Assembly: GCA_963210315.1 (NCBI GenBank)
Contig: OY723255.1
Coordinates: 1,240,001-1,304,000 of the forward strand
Length of the DNA: 64,000 bases
Reading direction: 5' to 3'
Source: Rhynchopus euleeides
Lineage: Eukaryota > Euglenozoa > Diplonemea > Diplonemida > Diplonemidae
Both the position numbers and the translations under genes were made by a program. Below, one piece after another: positions 1 through 9,740 of this stretch. The notes under the pieces are model-generated. The model saw nothing but the letters and a program-made list of their open reading frames with translations, was not told the origin of the DNA and searched no databases. Positions within the stretch are counted from its first letter, which is position 1, and each line of letters starts with the position of its first letter.

Positions 1-5
1 AGTTT

Positions 6-1796
6 ATGTGCGTCGAGTTTCCAGGCCTGGTGAACAGCGCCAGCAAGGCGGTGCGCATGCTGGGCGGGAAGAGCTGGCTCCGCCGCGTCGCGACAGGGGA
101 GGTGAAGACCACACGGGTCGTCTTCCGCCCCGACACCATCTCGCCCCACGCCGCCTTCGGCGATACCACACAGGTCTGCGGGGCCCTCATCAAGGTGCGG
201 ACCAAACGGAGGTATCAGAGAGACCCTGTCACGCAGGAGAAGGTTCCGGTGTGTGTGAAGCTCGAGACGTGCACCCTGGGGACGGTGACGAAGAAGGTTG
301 TTTTTTCCGGGATGTGTGACTACCAGTTTCTCCCCCCCAAGGGCCTGGTGGGGCAGTCGCTCAACCTGGAGAGCATGATGCAGTTCACGAGGCTGATGGC
401 ACCTCCCGACGTGCCGCTGTTTCTCGCACCGCGGATATTCTCCAGACTCGACAAGCCTTTGGAGTACAACTTCCGAAGCAATCCGTACTCACGGAGGTGT
501 GTCATGCACCTGCCTGACGGGACGGTGGAGCACTCCCGGGTGACGTCCCGCTCCTCCTCCGGAACAAACCTGCTGAGGACTATCACGTGGATCGACGTGG
601 AGATCCCCTCTATCCCCCCAGAGGACTCCATCAACTTCCTCCGCCGTAACCCGACCTACCATCCCCTCTACCGCAAGATGAAGGACCTGTTCCAGAAACG
701 CCCGGTGTGGTCCCGCGTCGCGCTCTGCCTGGTCCTCTCCCCGACCCAGGGCGACCTGGCCCACCTCCTCAAACAGCTCCTCCCCATCGTGTCGTACTCC
801 TTCAGCACCGGGCCCTACCGCAAGCTGTACGTCCGCCTGGGGTACGACGTCCGGAAGGTGCCGGAGGAGGGGGAAATCCACCCGGTTCTCTATGAGTCTT
901 TCGACGTGCGGGTCAAATCGGCAACCCTGCGGAAAATGTCGGTCACCACGGGGAGGAGCGCCGAGGTTGTCCCCGAGGGGCCCCAGAGGACCGTGCCGAT
1001 TCACGGCAGGTCTGCCTGGCCCGACCCCGAGGATCCGATTTACTGGGAGCGTATCCCCATTACATGGGACCAATACTTCGAGCTGATGAGCAAAGGGGAA
1101 ACCCGCTCCGCGAGGCACCGGAGGTCTTTCCCCGTGAGGATGCTGTGGCTGCAGTACATCGACCTGAAGGATCCCGCCCTGCTGGCGGAGCTGCAGCACA
1201 ACGCGCGGCCCCAGCTGGAGGCGCCAAACGGAGATATGTACCAGTCGTGGCTGCCGGCGGAGAGGATAGTGGAGTTGCGGGCGAAATTTCAGGTGAAGTT
1301 TGTCAACTGGTGGCATGCGAGGAACCCGCATGACGCGGGGATGCCTGCGCTTGGGGAGCTGGTGTCGCAGGCGCGCGGCGAGGAGTTCAACGAGTCGGAT
1401 TCGGAGCACCCGACGGACCCCTCGGGGGACGAGCATGGCGAAGGCCCAGAGGCAAAGCGGGCCCGCACAGAGCAGCGCTGGGAAACCCGCGCCAGACACC
1501 GCCGGAGCGCCTACCTTCGGACCCGCCGCCTTGCGGAGCGCGAGCAGGATGCGAGGGAGACAGCCCTCGATGCAGAGGGCGACTTCGCGGATGATATCGA
1601 CGATCTGCCTGCCCCCGCCGCCCTCGGCGCTGCCAGCAGCGGCGGCAGCGGGAGGGGCGGGGATGGCGGCGTCTCGGATGGGCCTGGGGGCGGGGCTGCT
1701 GTCCTGGCGCCGAATGCGGCACAATCGGCCTTGAATGGGTGGCCCTCTGAAGGCGGCATGCACGAAGAGGAGGATGAGGACGGCGGTTGGGCGTGA
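6..1796 (+). CDS. GTF3C5: Transcription factor IIIC subunit 5 homologue (GTF3C5/Sfc1/tau95-like)
   Basis: Predicted 596-residue subunit of TFIIIC, which binds internal promoters of tRNA and 5S genes and recruits TFIIIB for RNA polymerase III. The N-terminus (CVEFPGLVNSASKAVRMLGG) matches the family start, whose typical form is VEYPG followed by a LGG turn and a YFRP-like strand (here VVFRP). The central part has the family signature LPIVSYSFSTGPYRKLYVRLGYDVRK, seen here around residues 260-285 and corresponding to the P-V-Y-F-TGPW-R-GYDPRK block, followed by a segment like the R-M-Y-Q-L-D-I motif (RMLWLQYIDL). The last ~150 residues are an acidic, then glycine-rich tail, probably disordered. 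The first Met lies at base 6, so a few residues or a further exon may precede the window. No intron is needed. Confidence in the family is good; the exact start is uncertain. Confidence 0.8.
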   Translation: MCVEFPGLVNSASKAVRMLGGKSWLRRVATGEVKTTRVVFRPDTISPHAAFGDTTQVCGALIKVRTKRRYQRDPVTQEKVPVCVKLETCTLGTVTKKVVFSGMCDYQFLPPKGLVGQSLNLESMMQFTRLMAPPDVPLFLAPRIFSRLDKPLEYNFRSNPYSRRCVMHLPDGTVEHSRVTSRSSSGTNLLRTITWIDVEIPSIPPEDSINFLRRNPTYHPLYRKMKDLFQKRPVWSRVALCLVLSPTQGDLAHLLKQLLPIVSYSFSTGPYRKLYVRLGYDVRKVPEEGEIHPVLYESFDVRVKSATLRKMSVTTGRSAEVVPEGPQRTVPIHGRSAWPDPEDPIYWERIPITWDQYFELMSKGETRSARHRRSFPVRMLWLQYIDLKDPALLAELQHNARPQLEAPNGDMYQSWLPAERIVELRAKFQVKFVNWWHARNPHDAGMPALGELVSQARGEEFNESDSEHPTDPSGDEHGEGPEAKRARTEQRWETRARHRRSAYLRTRRLAEREQDARETALDAEGDFADDIDDLPAPAALGAASSGGSGRGGDGGVSDGPGGGAAVLAPNAAQSALNGWPSEGGMHEEEDEDGGWA

Positions 1797-2437
1797 GGAG
1801 GGGTTGAAATCAGTTCTAAGGTGGTGTCTGTCTAGCGCGACACCTCGTCAGAAGCACCTCTCCTGTGTGTTGTGTATGTCACGCGTGTGTCCGGGAGGTG
1901 GAGATGTTATTATTTTCCGCATCAAAAAGGAGCAGGGTGTGGCGGTGTGTGGTGTCCCCCACACTGGCGGCGCTCCAGGGTGTGGCGGTGCTGTGTATGA
2001 AAAGACAGCCTCACACGCGTTGTGCGTCAGGCAGTGGTGGTGCATCGCACCCAAGAACTCACCTCCAACCCAATCCCCAACGCCCCCATCACAACCCAGA
2101 GTGTCTGCCGGAAAGGGGCTATGTGCCGCACAGTCCCGGGGTGGGGAGGGGGGTGGGGGGGTGGGGTGCAGATGATCCGAGAGGGCCCAGCGACAGCCGG
2201 AATCCGCTCGTCCCCACCCCCTCATTCCCTCCTCATTTGGGTGAGTTGTCGCTCCCTTTTTTTTTTTGATTTTTTTTGCAAATTTCCCGCCGCCACCACC
2301 CCTTCAGGGAGACTGCGGTGAGACTTCCTCACGCAGACCCACACACCCCCCCCCCCCCCACTCCCACACACACACGCGCGCCTGCCCTGCTCCCACATCC
2401 CTTGGCCTGCCTGCCTACTCCACCCCCTCTGTGCACG
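1797..2437. other. Intergenic region, probable promoter/leader of the poly-Q gene
   Basis: No supported gene. It holds G-rich and C-rich tracts, T-runs near 2255-2280 and a C/A-rich stretch just before the next start codon. An open frame continues upstream of 2438 in frame with the next gene, but its composition is that of leader sequence. Confidence 0.4.
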
Positions 2438-2665
2438 ATGGCGGTGATGATGTGGCAGCAGCTGACCATACCCGGCCCCACCGGGGACGAGGAACAACAG
2501 GACAGCGCGACATGCCTCGTCTACTCTGTGCAGGAGCTGCTGCGTTCCGTCATGCCTCCGCGGAGACCGGCACCGCCGCAGCCGCCGAAGCAGTCCGCAC
2601 CGCCCGCCGCACAGCCGGGGCAGCACAGCCCCTCCCTGCAGACGCTGGGCGGGCACCCGAAAGGT

Positions 2666-2711
<46 letters not shown>

Positions 2712-3175
2712 CTGCTGCGCCACAGCAGCCGCAGCCCCAGGCACCATCGCCACCGCAGCACCACCAGTATATGGACCCAGGTCTGGGGCACCATGTGGGG
2801 ATGGGCGGTCAGCACGGACATGTCCCCCACTACGTCGACCCCAGCATTGTGTCGATGCAGGCGTCGGTTCCAGGGATGCGGCATATGGGGCAAGCCTCGC
2901 CGACCCACGGCGGGCAGCGCGGGGCAAGCCAGGGCATCGACCCGCGTGTGGGCGCGGTGCCCGGGCCTGCAGGCGGTGGGAAGGGGTACCCCGGGTCTTA
3001 CTCGGACTGGACTGCAAAGGCGGAGGAGCGGCGTGCCCGGATTAAATATGCGAAAAACCAGGGCGTCACATACAACAAGGGTGTCATCCTGCAGGTGCAC
3101 ATGTGCAAAGGTCCCTCAGAAGGTGGTCTGACACCATTCCCGGGTGGTCGAGGAAGACCTTTGGGCCCGGTTTAA
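2438..3175 (+). CDS. Gln/Pro-rich protein with an eIF4E-binding-like motif
   Basis: I do not recognise this 245-residue protein as a whole. The start at 2438 (CACG-ATGG context) is chosen because upstream sequence is low complexity; the frame is open back to 2276. Residues 29-35 read YSVQELL, an exact fit to the YxxxxL-phi motif by which eIF4G, 4E-BPs and 4E-T bind eIF4E. Then come a Pro-rich stretch, a CAG/CAA-coded poly-Gln run (about 16 Gln near residue 80), His/Met/Gly-rich linkers and a basic segment (EERRARIKYAKNQ). The length, disorder and N-terminal motif would suit a translational repressor or P-body protein, but a single short motif can occur by chance. The C-terminus could continue in another exon. 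Confidence 0.5.
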
Positions 3176-3389
3176 GGTGGGATTGGAAGGGGGGAGGGGG
3201 GGAAGTTTAAAAAATGCAACGTTTTTATAATTGGGAATTGGGGTGGGTGGGTGGGTGGGTGGGTGGGGGTGGAAGGGGTGGGGGCGTACGTAGGGGGAGC
3301 GCGCCCCTTTATACCGAAGGTGTGTGTGCGTCTCTATATTAATAACGTGCCCCACCTACCTCGAACCCCACAACCCCTCTTCTTCGTCT

Positions 3390-3422
<33 letters not shown>

Positions 3423-4286
3423 TCCCCCTCCCCGTCCTGCCTGTTGTGTGGCGGGCAGGGGGGAGGGGGTAGTGGGGGGAGGGGAGAGGGGGGGGGGGGC
3501 GGGCAATTAAGGGCGGTCCCGCTGTGGTGTTAGCGTGTTGCCCATGATGCCCATGATGCCCAACACGCTTGCTGTGAAAAAGAAACGAAAGATTTTCGAA
3601 AAAAAAACAAAAAAAAGATGGGGGGCGGGGGGGTGGGTGGGTGGGGGGGTTGGGGAGTTTTTCTAAGGGGGGGGGGGGTGGTGGGGGGTGTTTGCTCCCA
3701 AGCACTCAACTCCCCCACCGAGGCTGAGGCATGCATACTTGGGAGACCCCAGGCAGATGTTTGCCCTGGGGAGAGCTGGTGTGTTAAAACAACACACAAA
3801 ACGAAAAGCCTTTTTTTATAGAGGGTTTGCGCCACTGCGTGTTATTCCCCTTCCTCCCCACCCCACCCCTCTTGCTGTGCCGCGTCGCCTCAGTGAAGGT
3901 AGGCTGGGCTCTGGTTCCCTCAAATTTCTTCTACTTCACCGTCGCGTCGCTCAGTGATCATCACCCCGACACACACACACATACACCCCCACCTTCAAAC
4001 ACAGGGAGAAAAAAATACACAAAAAAAACAGGAGAGATCTTCCCAACTCACCTTCTCCCCCACCACCACTGCAACACAAGCAACGAGGCCGCGTCGGGGA
4101 GGGGGGGGGGAGGGGGTGGGGCCTGAGGGGAGTCGACACACCTACTTCTTCTCTCTTCTCTCAACCGCTTTTTGCTAGGGCAACACCGCGCCTCTCTTTT
4201 CTCTGCTGGGCGCGCTGCCCCTCCTCTGAAGCTCTAGACAACGCAAAGCGTCACGCTCCCTCCCCTCCCTCCCCCCCACACACCCC
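3176..4286. other. Low-complexity intergenic region with G-tracts and a CT microsatellite
   Basis: No gene seen. GGGT repeats at about 3240-3290 and long G-runs at 3615-3690 could form G-quadruplexes on the + strand. A (CT)n microsatellite lies at about 3390-3422. The C/T-rich tract just before 4287 is the probable leader of the dynactin gene. Confidence 0.5.
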
Positions 4287-4952
4287 ATGCCTAGCCACGC
4301 CGACCCCGCAGCAGGGCATGGGGTGATGCAGGGAGGCAGAGCGCCCCCTCTGCCCACAGAGGTGGAGGAGGAGTGTGACGAGTGCGACGCGGTGTTTCCC
4401 GACGGGGTCCTGGGGGCGCCGTCGTCGGGTGGCGCGAAGGAGTGGCGCCTGACCAGCCGGGGGTGCAAGATCAGCACGGAGAGCGCGCTGATCGGGCTGT
4501 CGCGGATCCTCATGAAGGAGAACTGCGTGGTCCGCAGGAGGGCCACCATCCGGGCCGACCTCTGCAACGTCACGGTCGGCAGCTATGTGGTTGTCAACGA
4601 GGGTGCCGTCCTCCTCCCCCCCTGGAAAATCCGACGGGGCCAGGCTACCTACCTCCCACTAAAGATCGGGAACTACGTCCTCATCGGGAAGGGCTCCACC
4701 GTGGAGGCAGCCCAGCTTGCCACCACCGTGGTGGTGGGTGACGGGGCGGTAATCGGGAGAGGTGCTGTTGTCAGGGAATGTGTCATGATCGACCCCGGAT
4801 CGGTCGTGCCGCCGGAGTCGACGCTGCCGCCATACACCCGCTGGGCGGGGGACCCGGCGACGCAGGTCGGGAGGCTGCACGAAGGGGCGCAGCATGACAT
4901 AATGCTCCTATGCAAGATGGCTTACTCGCAGCTGATCATCAGCAGCGGCTAG
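4287..4952 (+). CDS. DCTN5: Dynactin subunit 5 (p25)
   Basis: 221-residue homologue of dynactin p25, part of the pointed-end complex that caps the Arp1 filament and links the dynein-dynactin motor to membranous cargo. From about residue 60 the protein is a run of hexapeptide repeats building a left-handed beta helix (ISTESALIG, NCVVRRRATIRADLCNVTVG, VVNEGAVLLPP, LKIGNYVLIGKGSTVEAAQL, VVVGDGAVIGRGAVVREC), followed by the family tail with PPYTRWAGDPA and a C-terminal helix. Human p25 is about 182 residues; the extra length here is an N-terminal extension with an acidic Glu/Asp patch. Single exon. The Met at 4287 is the first in the frame after a C/T-rich leader; a later start near the helix cannot be excluded. 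Confidence 0.85.
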   Translation: MPSHADPAAGHGVMQGGRAPPLPTEVEEECDECDAVFPDGVLGAPSSGGAKEWRLTSRGCKISTESALIGLSRILMKENCVVRRRATIRADLCNVTVGSYVVVNEGAVLLPPWKIRRGQATYLPLKIGNYVLIGKGSTVEAAQLATTVVVGDGAVIGRGAVVRECVMIDPGSVVPPESTLPPYTRWAGDPATQVGRLHEGAQHDIMLLCKMAYSQLIISSG

Positions 4953-5607
4953 ACTCGGTGGATTTTTTTTTGGGGGGGGGGAGATGTCGGCCACCCTCCC
5001 TCCCTGCAGCTTGCTCTAGCATCCCTCGTCTAGCGTCACTCGTCTTATTTTTTTGTTCTGCGGGAGGGTGCCGCTCTCCGTGTGCTGCGTTCAACGAAAA
5101 AAGACACTTCTTTCCGGAGTTTAGCTAGCACGATTCAGTTGGGCGATTCATTTGTCTGGTTTTTCTGCGGGAGGGTGCCGCTCTCCGTGTTTCTTTTGTC
5201 TGGCATAACCAACGCGACCGACCGCCACCCATCCGGAGCACAAGCTTGTTGAGGCAGCTTCGCTGCAGGATTTTTTGGGAGAGGGTGCCCCAAAAGACTG
5301 GCGGCGTCTCTTAGTCACTGGTTGTGCCTCTTCTGTCGAACGTATCGCCGACATGGAGTCTCTCTGCGGGAGGATATCCGAGGGGGCCTGGGGAGAACAG
5401 CAGCCTATGTCCCCATACCCCCACCCCCCACCCCTTTCTGGGACACACACAGCCTTGGCATATCGTATTGAAAGGGAAGGGTCTGCTCTGTGGGCCTTTT
5501 TATATTCTACTTCAGCTTACCTCAATCCCCCCTCCCTGCGCGTTGCTCAGTTCAAAACACCACACCACACCGCACCGCACCAACCCAGGCCGAGGATTTG
5601 TCACACG
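4953..5607. other. Intergenic region with a 28-bp direct repeat
   Basis: The sequence around TCTGCGGGAGGGTGCCGCTC occurs at 5059-5086 and again at 5164-5191, with shorter echoes near 5270 and 5363. It lies between the dynactin and SRP-receptor genes and may be promoter sequence of the latter. An open frame from 5275 joins the SRP-receptor frame, but the signal peptide fixes the real start at 5608. Confidence 0.45.
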
Positions 5608-7174
5608 ATGGCAGGTCCCTCCTCCCTTGCAATGCTGCTGGCCTGCGCCTTCGCGGTGCTTGCCGTGTCGGGTGAGGTGCCTGAGGGCCAGAATGCGGCC
5701 GACGCACCTGAGAAGCAGCAGCAGTGCGCTGCGGGTGACGCGACGTGCGACGCCGCCGCAGCCGGGCCGCCCCCGGCAGTTGCGGACCCCCTGCCTTCCG
5801 ATGTCACGATGGTGCGGATTGGGGGTGAGGACATCCCGCTCGACATCATCATGGGCCTGGCCCTCTTCGCGTTTGTTGTCGTGGGCTCTCTCGTCATCAT
5901 GTTCGCCACAAGGGACCAGGCGAAGACCCACGTCCTGTTTCTGGGCCTGCCGAACTCTGGGAAGACGTCGCTGTTCTACCGCCTGCTCCGCGGCAGCGAT
6001 GTCAGCACGCAGACCTCGATGCTCGCCAACGAGGAGCGTGTGACCCTCAAGGGGAAGGCTCGCACCGTGGTGGACTACCCGGGGCACCACAAGCTGCGCC
6101 ATGCGGCCATCCCGCTGATCCACAATGCCAGCGCCATCGTGTTCTGCATGGACTCCATCGACTGGGAGGCGAACCTGTCGTCAAACGCAGAGTACCTTGT
6201 CGAGATCCTGACTGACCCCAAGGTGTGTTCAGCATGCAGCAGGGGGTTGGAGGTGCATGTGCTCTTCCTTGTTGGTGCGTCACACCCTTGTCGTGTCGAG
6301 ACACTGTGTGTCACGTTGCGGGCCGGTTTTTTGTGAGACACGCGTGTGCAGGTCATCCTTTGCGGAATTTGATGCAAATCCATTTCACCCACCCCTCCGC
6401 ATTGCAGGTTGTGCTGTCAAGGCCAAAGGCGAAGCTTGCCGTGGCGTGCACCAAGCGTGACGTGGGCCACTCTTACAAGTCGACATCGATTAAAGTATGC
6501 CCTCCTTCTTCTCCCACACTTCACGCAGAATGCGTGAAGTGTGGGAGGCGTGAACGCCCCACCCTCCTTGTTCTGAGTTGCTGTCGCACAGTTCCCTTGC
6601 CTCAGCACACCCAACCTAACCCCCCTGCGGCACACAGAAGCAGCTTGAAGCAGAGATCGAGAAGATCCGCAAGACGAAGGTGCGTGGCGTGACACAGCTG
6701 GGGCAGGCTCAGGAGGAGCAGCTGCAGCTCGGTATGCCATCAGGGAAGAGTGGGGTGGGGTGGAGGAGAAGGACAACATACGCTGTGTGTGTGTGTGTGG
6801 CACGGGCACCTGGCCCAGGGTTGTGGTGGCAGTTCAGAGAGGAGGTGCGTGCCTTCCGGGGCGTTTGCCTGGAGGGTTTCGGCGGGGGGAAGTGAAGCGA
6901 ACTGGGGTCACAATATATCCAGATTTGGCGCGCAAAACAAACAGCCGTCTCTTTGTCCTCTGGGATCGTGGAAGACTCATGAAGGGAACACAGCCCCACA
7001 CAGCACAGCACGCCACAACCCCACCTCCACCTCCACAACCCCCCACCAGGTGTGCAAGGGGAGAAGTTCAGCTTTGACAAACACAGCCCCCTGGATACCA
7101 CCTTCATCGATGTCAGCGGCACCGAGACAACAGACGACTCCCCCCTGTGGGCGTGGGTCAACAAGTCGGCATGA
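5608..7174 (+). CDS. SRPRB: Signal recognition particle receptor subunit beta, four exons
   Basis: Small GTPase anchored in the ER membrane; it binds SRP receptor alpha and couples SRP docking to the translocon. Exons: 5608-6222, 6408-6494, 6638-6731, 7050-7174; all introns are GT..AG (phases 0, 0, 1) and the spliced protein has 306 residues. Exon 1 encodes a hydrophobic N-terminus (LAMLLACAFAVLAV), an acidic luminal-type spacer, a membrane segment (IIMGLALFAFVVVGSLVIM) and the G domain: P-loop GLPNSGKTS and switch II DYPGHH, as in SR-beta rather than Ras. Exon 2 carries the guanine-specificity motif (ACTKRD in place of NKxD). Exon 3 encodes a charged helix and exon 4 ends in LWAWVNKSA, the position of the conserved C-terminal WL helix. 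The cleavable-looking N-terminus before the membrane span is unusual; most SR-betas start directly with the anchor. Part of exon 1 and intron 1 is duplicated at 9470-9649. Confidence 0.88.
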
Positions 7175-8234
7175 TCGTTGACCCCCCTCACTGTGGGCAG
7201 GGGGCAGGGGGGAGAGGGGAATGGAAGGGGGAGGGGGAGGAGAGGGCACGAAGGCCCTGATGCGCGTTGTGTCTATGCAGCGGAGACAGCAAGAGTAGAG
7301 CGCAGGGGGTGGGGGGTGTGGTGCTTGATGGTGATCGGCACTGCCTCGAAAAAAAAGATTCCCGTGTGTCTGGTGTGTGTGTGTGGGGGGTGATGTGCAG
7401 AGCGCCACGGCACGAAACAAAGGGGAAAGCCGTATCAAAAGCGCAGAGTGACACTTTCTCAGACCCACCACTGTTGGGTGGGAAAGTCACATGCCAAGGG
7501 CGGGGGGGGGGAGGGGGGGTGGGTTCGAGTGTCGGGCTGCTGCTCAATGTATATCCGTGGGGGGGCCTTTTGCTCAGAAGTGCAGAGAAGTGAGCAACGG
7601 TCGGCTCGAAAAACTGGAGATGATTTGACACAGTTTTTTTTGGTAAAACACACCCCGTGTGGTGGAAGCGATCAATGCAAAATCATCTCATTGAAAGGAA
7701 GACTCGAGAGACTGCTGCTGTATTTTTTGGCACATCGAGAGCGAGTGTGTGTCCCCTGCTGTGCAGGGCAAAAAGGCTCGCCCGACGGCCTTCGCTCTGT
7801 GTCGAGCCGTATCTGTTTGTCTCGTACATTCTGATGCGGCTCACTTGCTGCACTTCAGAGCGAAGCGCCCTCCACCCCCCGCCTACCTGAGATCGTCTCC
7901 GTGTGGCGCGTCTATTGATGACGCCGTTCTCTCACATCCGGTTTTTGCTTCTCGACCTGCCGTCTGCTCTCTGCCACCCTTGCCAGCACAGAGCACAGGA
8001 CATGCAAAGACACACGTTGCTTGGCTGCGCGTCCCCCGCACACCCCACACCCCAAACACCCCTGACCCTGGCACTGCTGGCACTGTGTTGTTGTCCCTTC
8101 CAGCTCGGTGTGTTGTGTCGCCGCTGTTGTGATGAGGGCCACCCTTCCCTTCCCTCCACACACACACACACCGCACCTCCAGCAGAGGCACAGCTCCACA
8201 GCACTCAGGGAGGGAGGGAAGCAGAAGAGAAGAG
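7175..8234. other. Upstream region of the first UBL-WD40 gene, with an inverted-repeat block
   Basis: No gene supported. The block at about 7561-7875 has partly matching inverted ends (GGGGGCCTTTTGCTCAGAAG on the left; the complement of a TGCACTTCAGAGCGAAGCGC end on the right). Similar ends recur near 26440 and 50683, the latter in front of the third UBL-WD40 locus, so this may be a mobile element shared by the promoters or carried along with the duplicated genes. Confidence 0.35.
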
Positions 8235-9740
8235 ATGGAGGTGACGGTGAGGCACGCGGGGAGCGGGCGGAGCTGCGTTGTCGGTGTTGCGGACACCGAC
8301 ACCGTGCTGGATCTGAAGACACGCGCGGTGGGGGAGATTTTCGCAGACATCCCCCACATCGACGCAGGCAGAGTGGCTGGCGGGCTGGCGGCACACATCG
8401 GCACGGGGACGGCGGAGGAGGACCTGCTTGACGACACCCTGCACATGGCAGACGCGCGCCTCGAGGGTGGGGACCATGCCCAGTTGGTGCAGCGCTGGGC
8501 TGACGTGAAGGCGCCTGCTCAGTACAGAATGACGGGGGATGACCGTGGTATCGGTACTACCATGGCAGTGTCACCCTGTGGCGCGCTGTGCTGTGTTGGC
8601 ACAACCACGGGACGCGGAGACCCATGTCATGACGATCTGTTCGTCTTCAACACCACCAACGCCAGTTTTCGTCACGGTGTGTTACTCGTCAACACCGCCA
8701 CTTCCCGTGGTTTAGCGTACGAAGGCGTCACGGCGATTTCCTTTTCGAGGTGCGGCATGTGGGTCGCAGTGTCGTGTTTTTACGACGTATGCATTGTGAG
8801 GATCGCACCGACAACAGAGGGTGAGCAAGGAAGCGTCCAGCTTCAGCATCATCCATCCAAGGCGTACAGTATCGCGTGGACACATGACGGCCGTCTCGTG
8901 TCGGGTTCAGCGGATTACAAGGTGCGTGTGTGGGGCGTGGAGGAGCGTGCGTTGAACGCCGCTGTGCTGGAGGGTCACACAGCCTGTGTCAACGCCCTTG
9001 CTGTGTCACGCACAAGCATCTTCAGCGCGTCTGATGACAAGACGATCCGAGTGTGGGACCTGGACACCCTCAGCTACACCCACACCCTGATAGGTCCTTC
9101 GGCAGCCGTGAAAGGACTTGCGCTCACCACCGACGAGACGCAGCTGGTGTCCTGTTCAGGGTACGGGACTGTGAAGGTGTGGTGCACCGATACGTACGAG
9201 TACTTGAGATATATGTGTGGCCCCTCCGGCTTCTTGGACCTCGCTGTGTCACAGGAGGGTGACCTCATTGCCACCGCGTCTGTGCGCGGCCTAGCCCTGA
9301 TCCGCCTCAGCACGGCGGAGCGACTTACCCTCCGTGAACAAATAAACTGTACCTATGTTGCCTTCAGCCCCTGTGGTAGGTGGCTCTTCTTCGGAGGTCG
9401 GGGGGACTGCCAGTGTGTGCGCGCTGTCAGCACCCTGCTGAAGGAGGACACCTCTTGGGCATGCGATGTCATCCCGCTGATCCACAATGCCAGCGCCATC
9501 GTGTTCTGCATGGACTCCATCGACTGGGAGGCGAACCTGTCGTCAAACGCAGAGTACCTTGTCGAGATCCTGACTGACCCCAAGGCGTGTTCAGCATGCA
9601 GCAGGGGGTTGGAGGTGCATGTGCTCTTCCTTGTTGGTGCGTCACACCCACACACATACACACGTGCATCACGGGTTTCTCCCTCTGTTGCATTGTTCGG
9701 GCTCCGTGCGGATCGTAGTGGGGTCACTTTGTTGGTGTAG
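8235..9740 (+). CDS. Ubiquitin-like/WD40 repeat protein (locus 1), C-terminus replaced by SRP-receptor sequence
   Basis: 501-residue frame. Residues 1-90 look like a ubiquitin-fold domain: MEVTVRHAGSG aligns with the first ubiquitin strands, VLDLKTRAVGEI with its helix, and LLDDTLHMADARLEGGDHAQ with the ubiquitin segment [20 protein letters not shown]. Then come WD40 repeats, the clearest being RLVSGSADYKVRVWGV, VLEGHTACVNALAVSRTSIF and SASDDKTIRVWDLDTL. This suggests a beta-propeller scaffold. Paralogues at 46.3 kb and 51.3 kb share the layout. In those the last repeat ends in CGRWxFTPTDxTSVSV...VSP; here the frame instead runs after CACDVIPL into 60 residues copied from SRP receptor beta and then random sequence. 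The start Met has a purine-rich context. Function is unknown; a ubiquitin-pathway role is only inference from the fold. Confidence 0.7.
   Translation: MEVTVRHAGSGRSCVVGVADTDTVLDLKTRAVGEIFADIPHIDAGRVAGGLAAHIGTGTAEEDLLDDTLHMADARLEGGDHAQLVQRWADVKAPAQYRMTGDDRGIGTTMAVSPCGALCCVGTTTGRGDPCHDDLFVFNTTNASFRHGVLLVNTATSRGLAYEGVTAISFSRCGMWVAVSCFYDVCIVRIAPTTEGEQGSVQLQHHPSKAYSIAWTHDGRLVSGSADYKVRVWGVEERALNAAVLEGHTACVNALAVSRTSIFSASDDKTIRVWDLDTLSYTHTLIGPSAAVKGLALTTDETQLVSCSGYGTVKVWCTDTYEYLRYMCGPSGFLDLAVSQEGDLIATASVRGLALIRLSTAERLTLREQINCTYVAFSPCGRWLFFGGRGDCQCVRAVSTLLKEDTSWACDVIPLIHNASAIVFCMDSIDWEANLSSNAEYLVEILTDPKACSACSRGLEVHVLFLVGASHPHTYTRASRVSPSVALFGLRADRSGVTLLV
9470..9649 (+). repeat. 180-bp segmental copy of SRPRB exon 1/intron 1
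   Basis: Bases 9470-9649 repeat 6108-6287 with one difference in 180: T6224 of the SRPRB splice donor (GT) is C9586 here (GC). The copy covers the last 115 bases of exon 1 and the first 65 of intron 1, in the same orientation and the same reading frame, at the end of the UBL-WD40 gene. Confidence 0.95.

Noticed and set aside
1083-1105. CTGATGAG followed by GGAAAC, resembling a hammerhead ribozyme core
   Set aside because: No complementary stem II between the two boxes and no cleavage triplet in a paired context; it lies inside the TFIIIC coding sequence.
489-1763. 424-residue open frame on the - strand opposite TFIIIC subunit 5
   Set aside because: Shadow of a GC-rich coding sequence; no recognisable domain, and the + strand protein matches a known family.
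5275-5607. Long in-frame extension upstream of the SRP-receptor start
   Set aside because: Composition is intergenic and the signal peptide begins at 5608.
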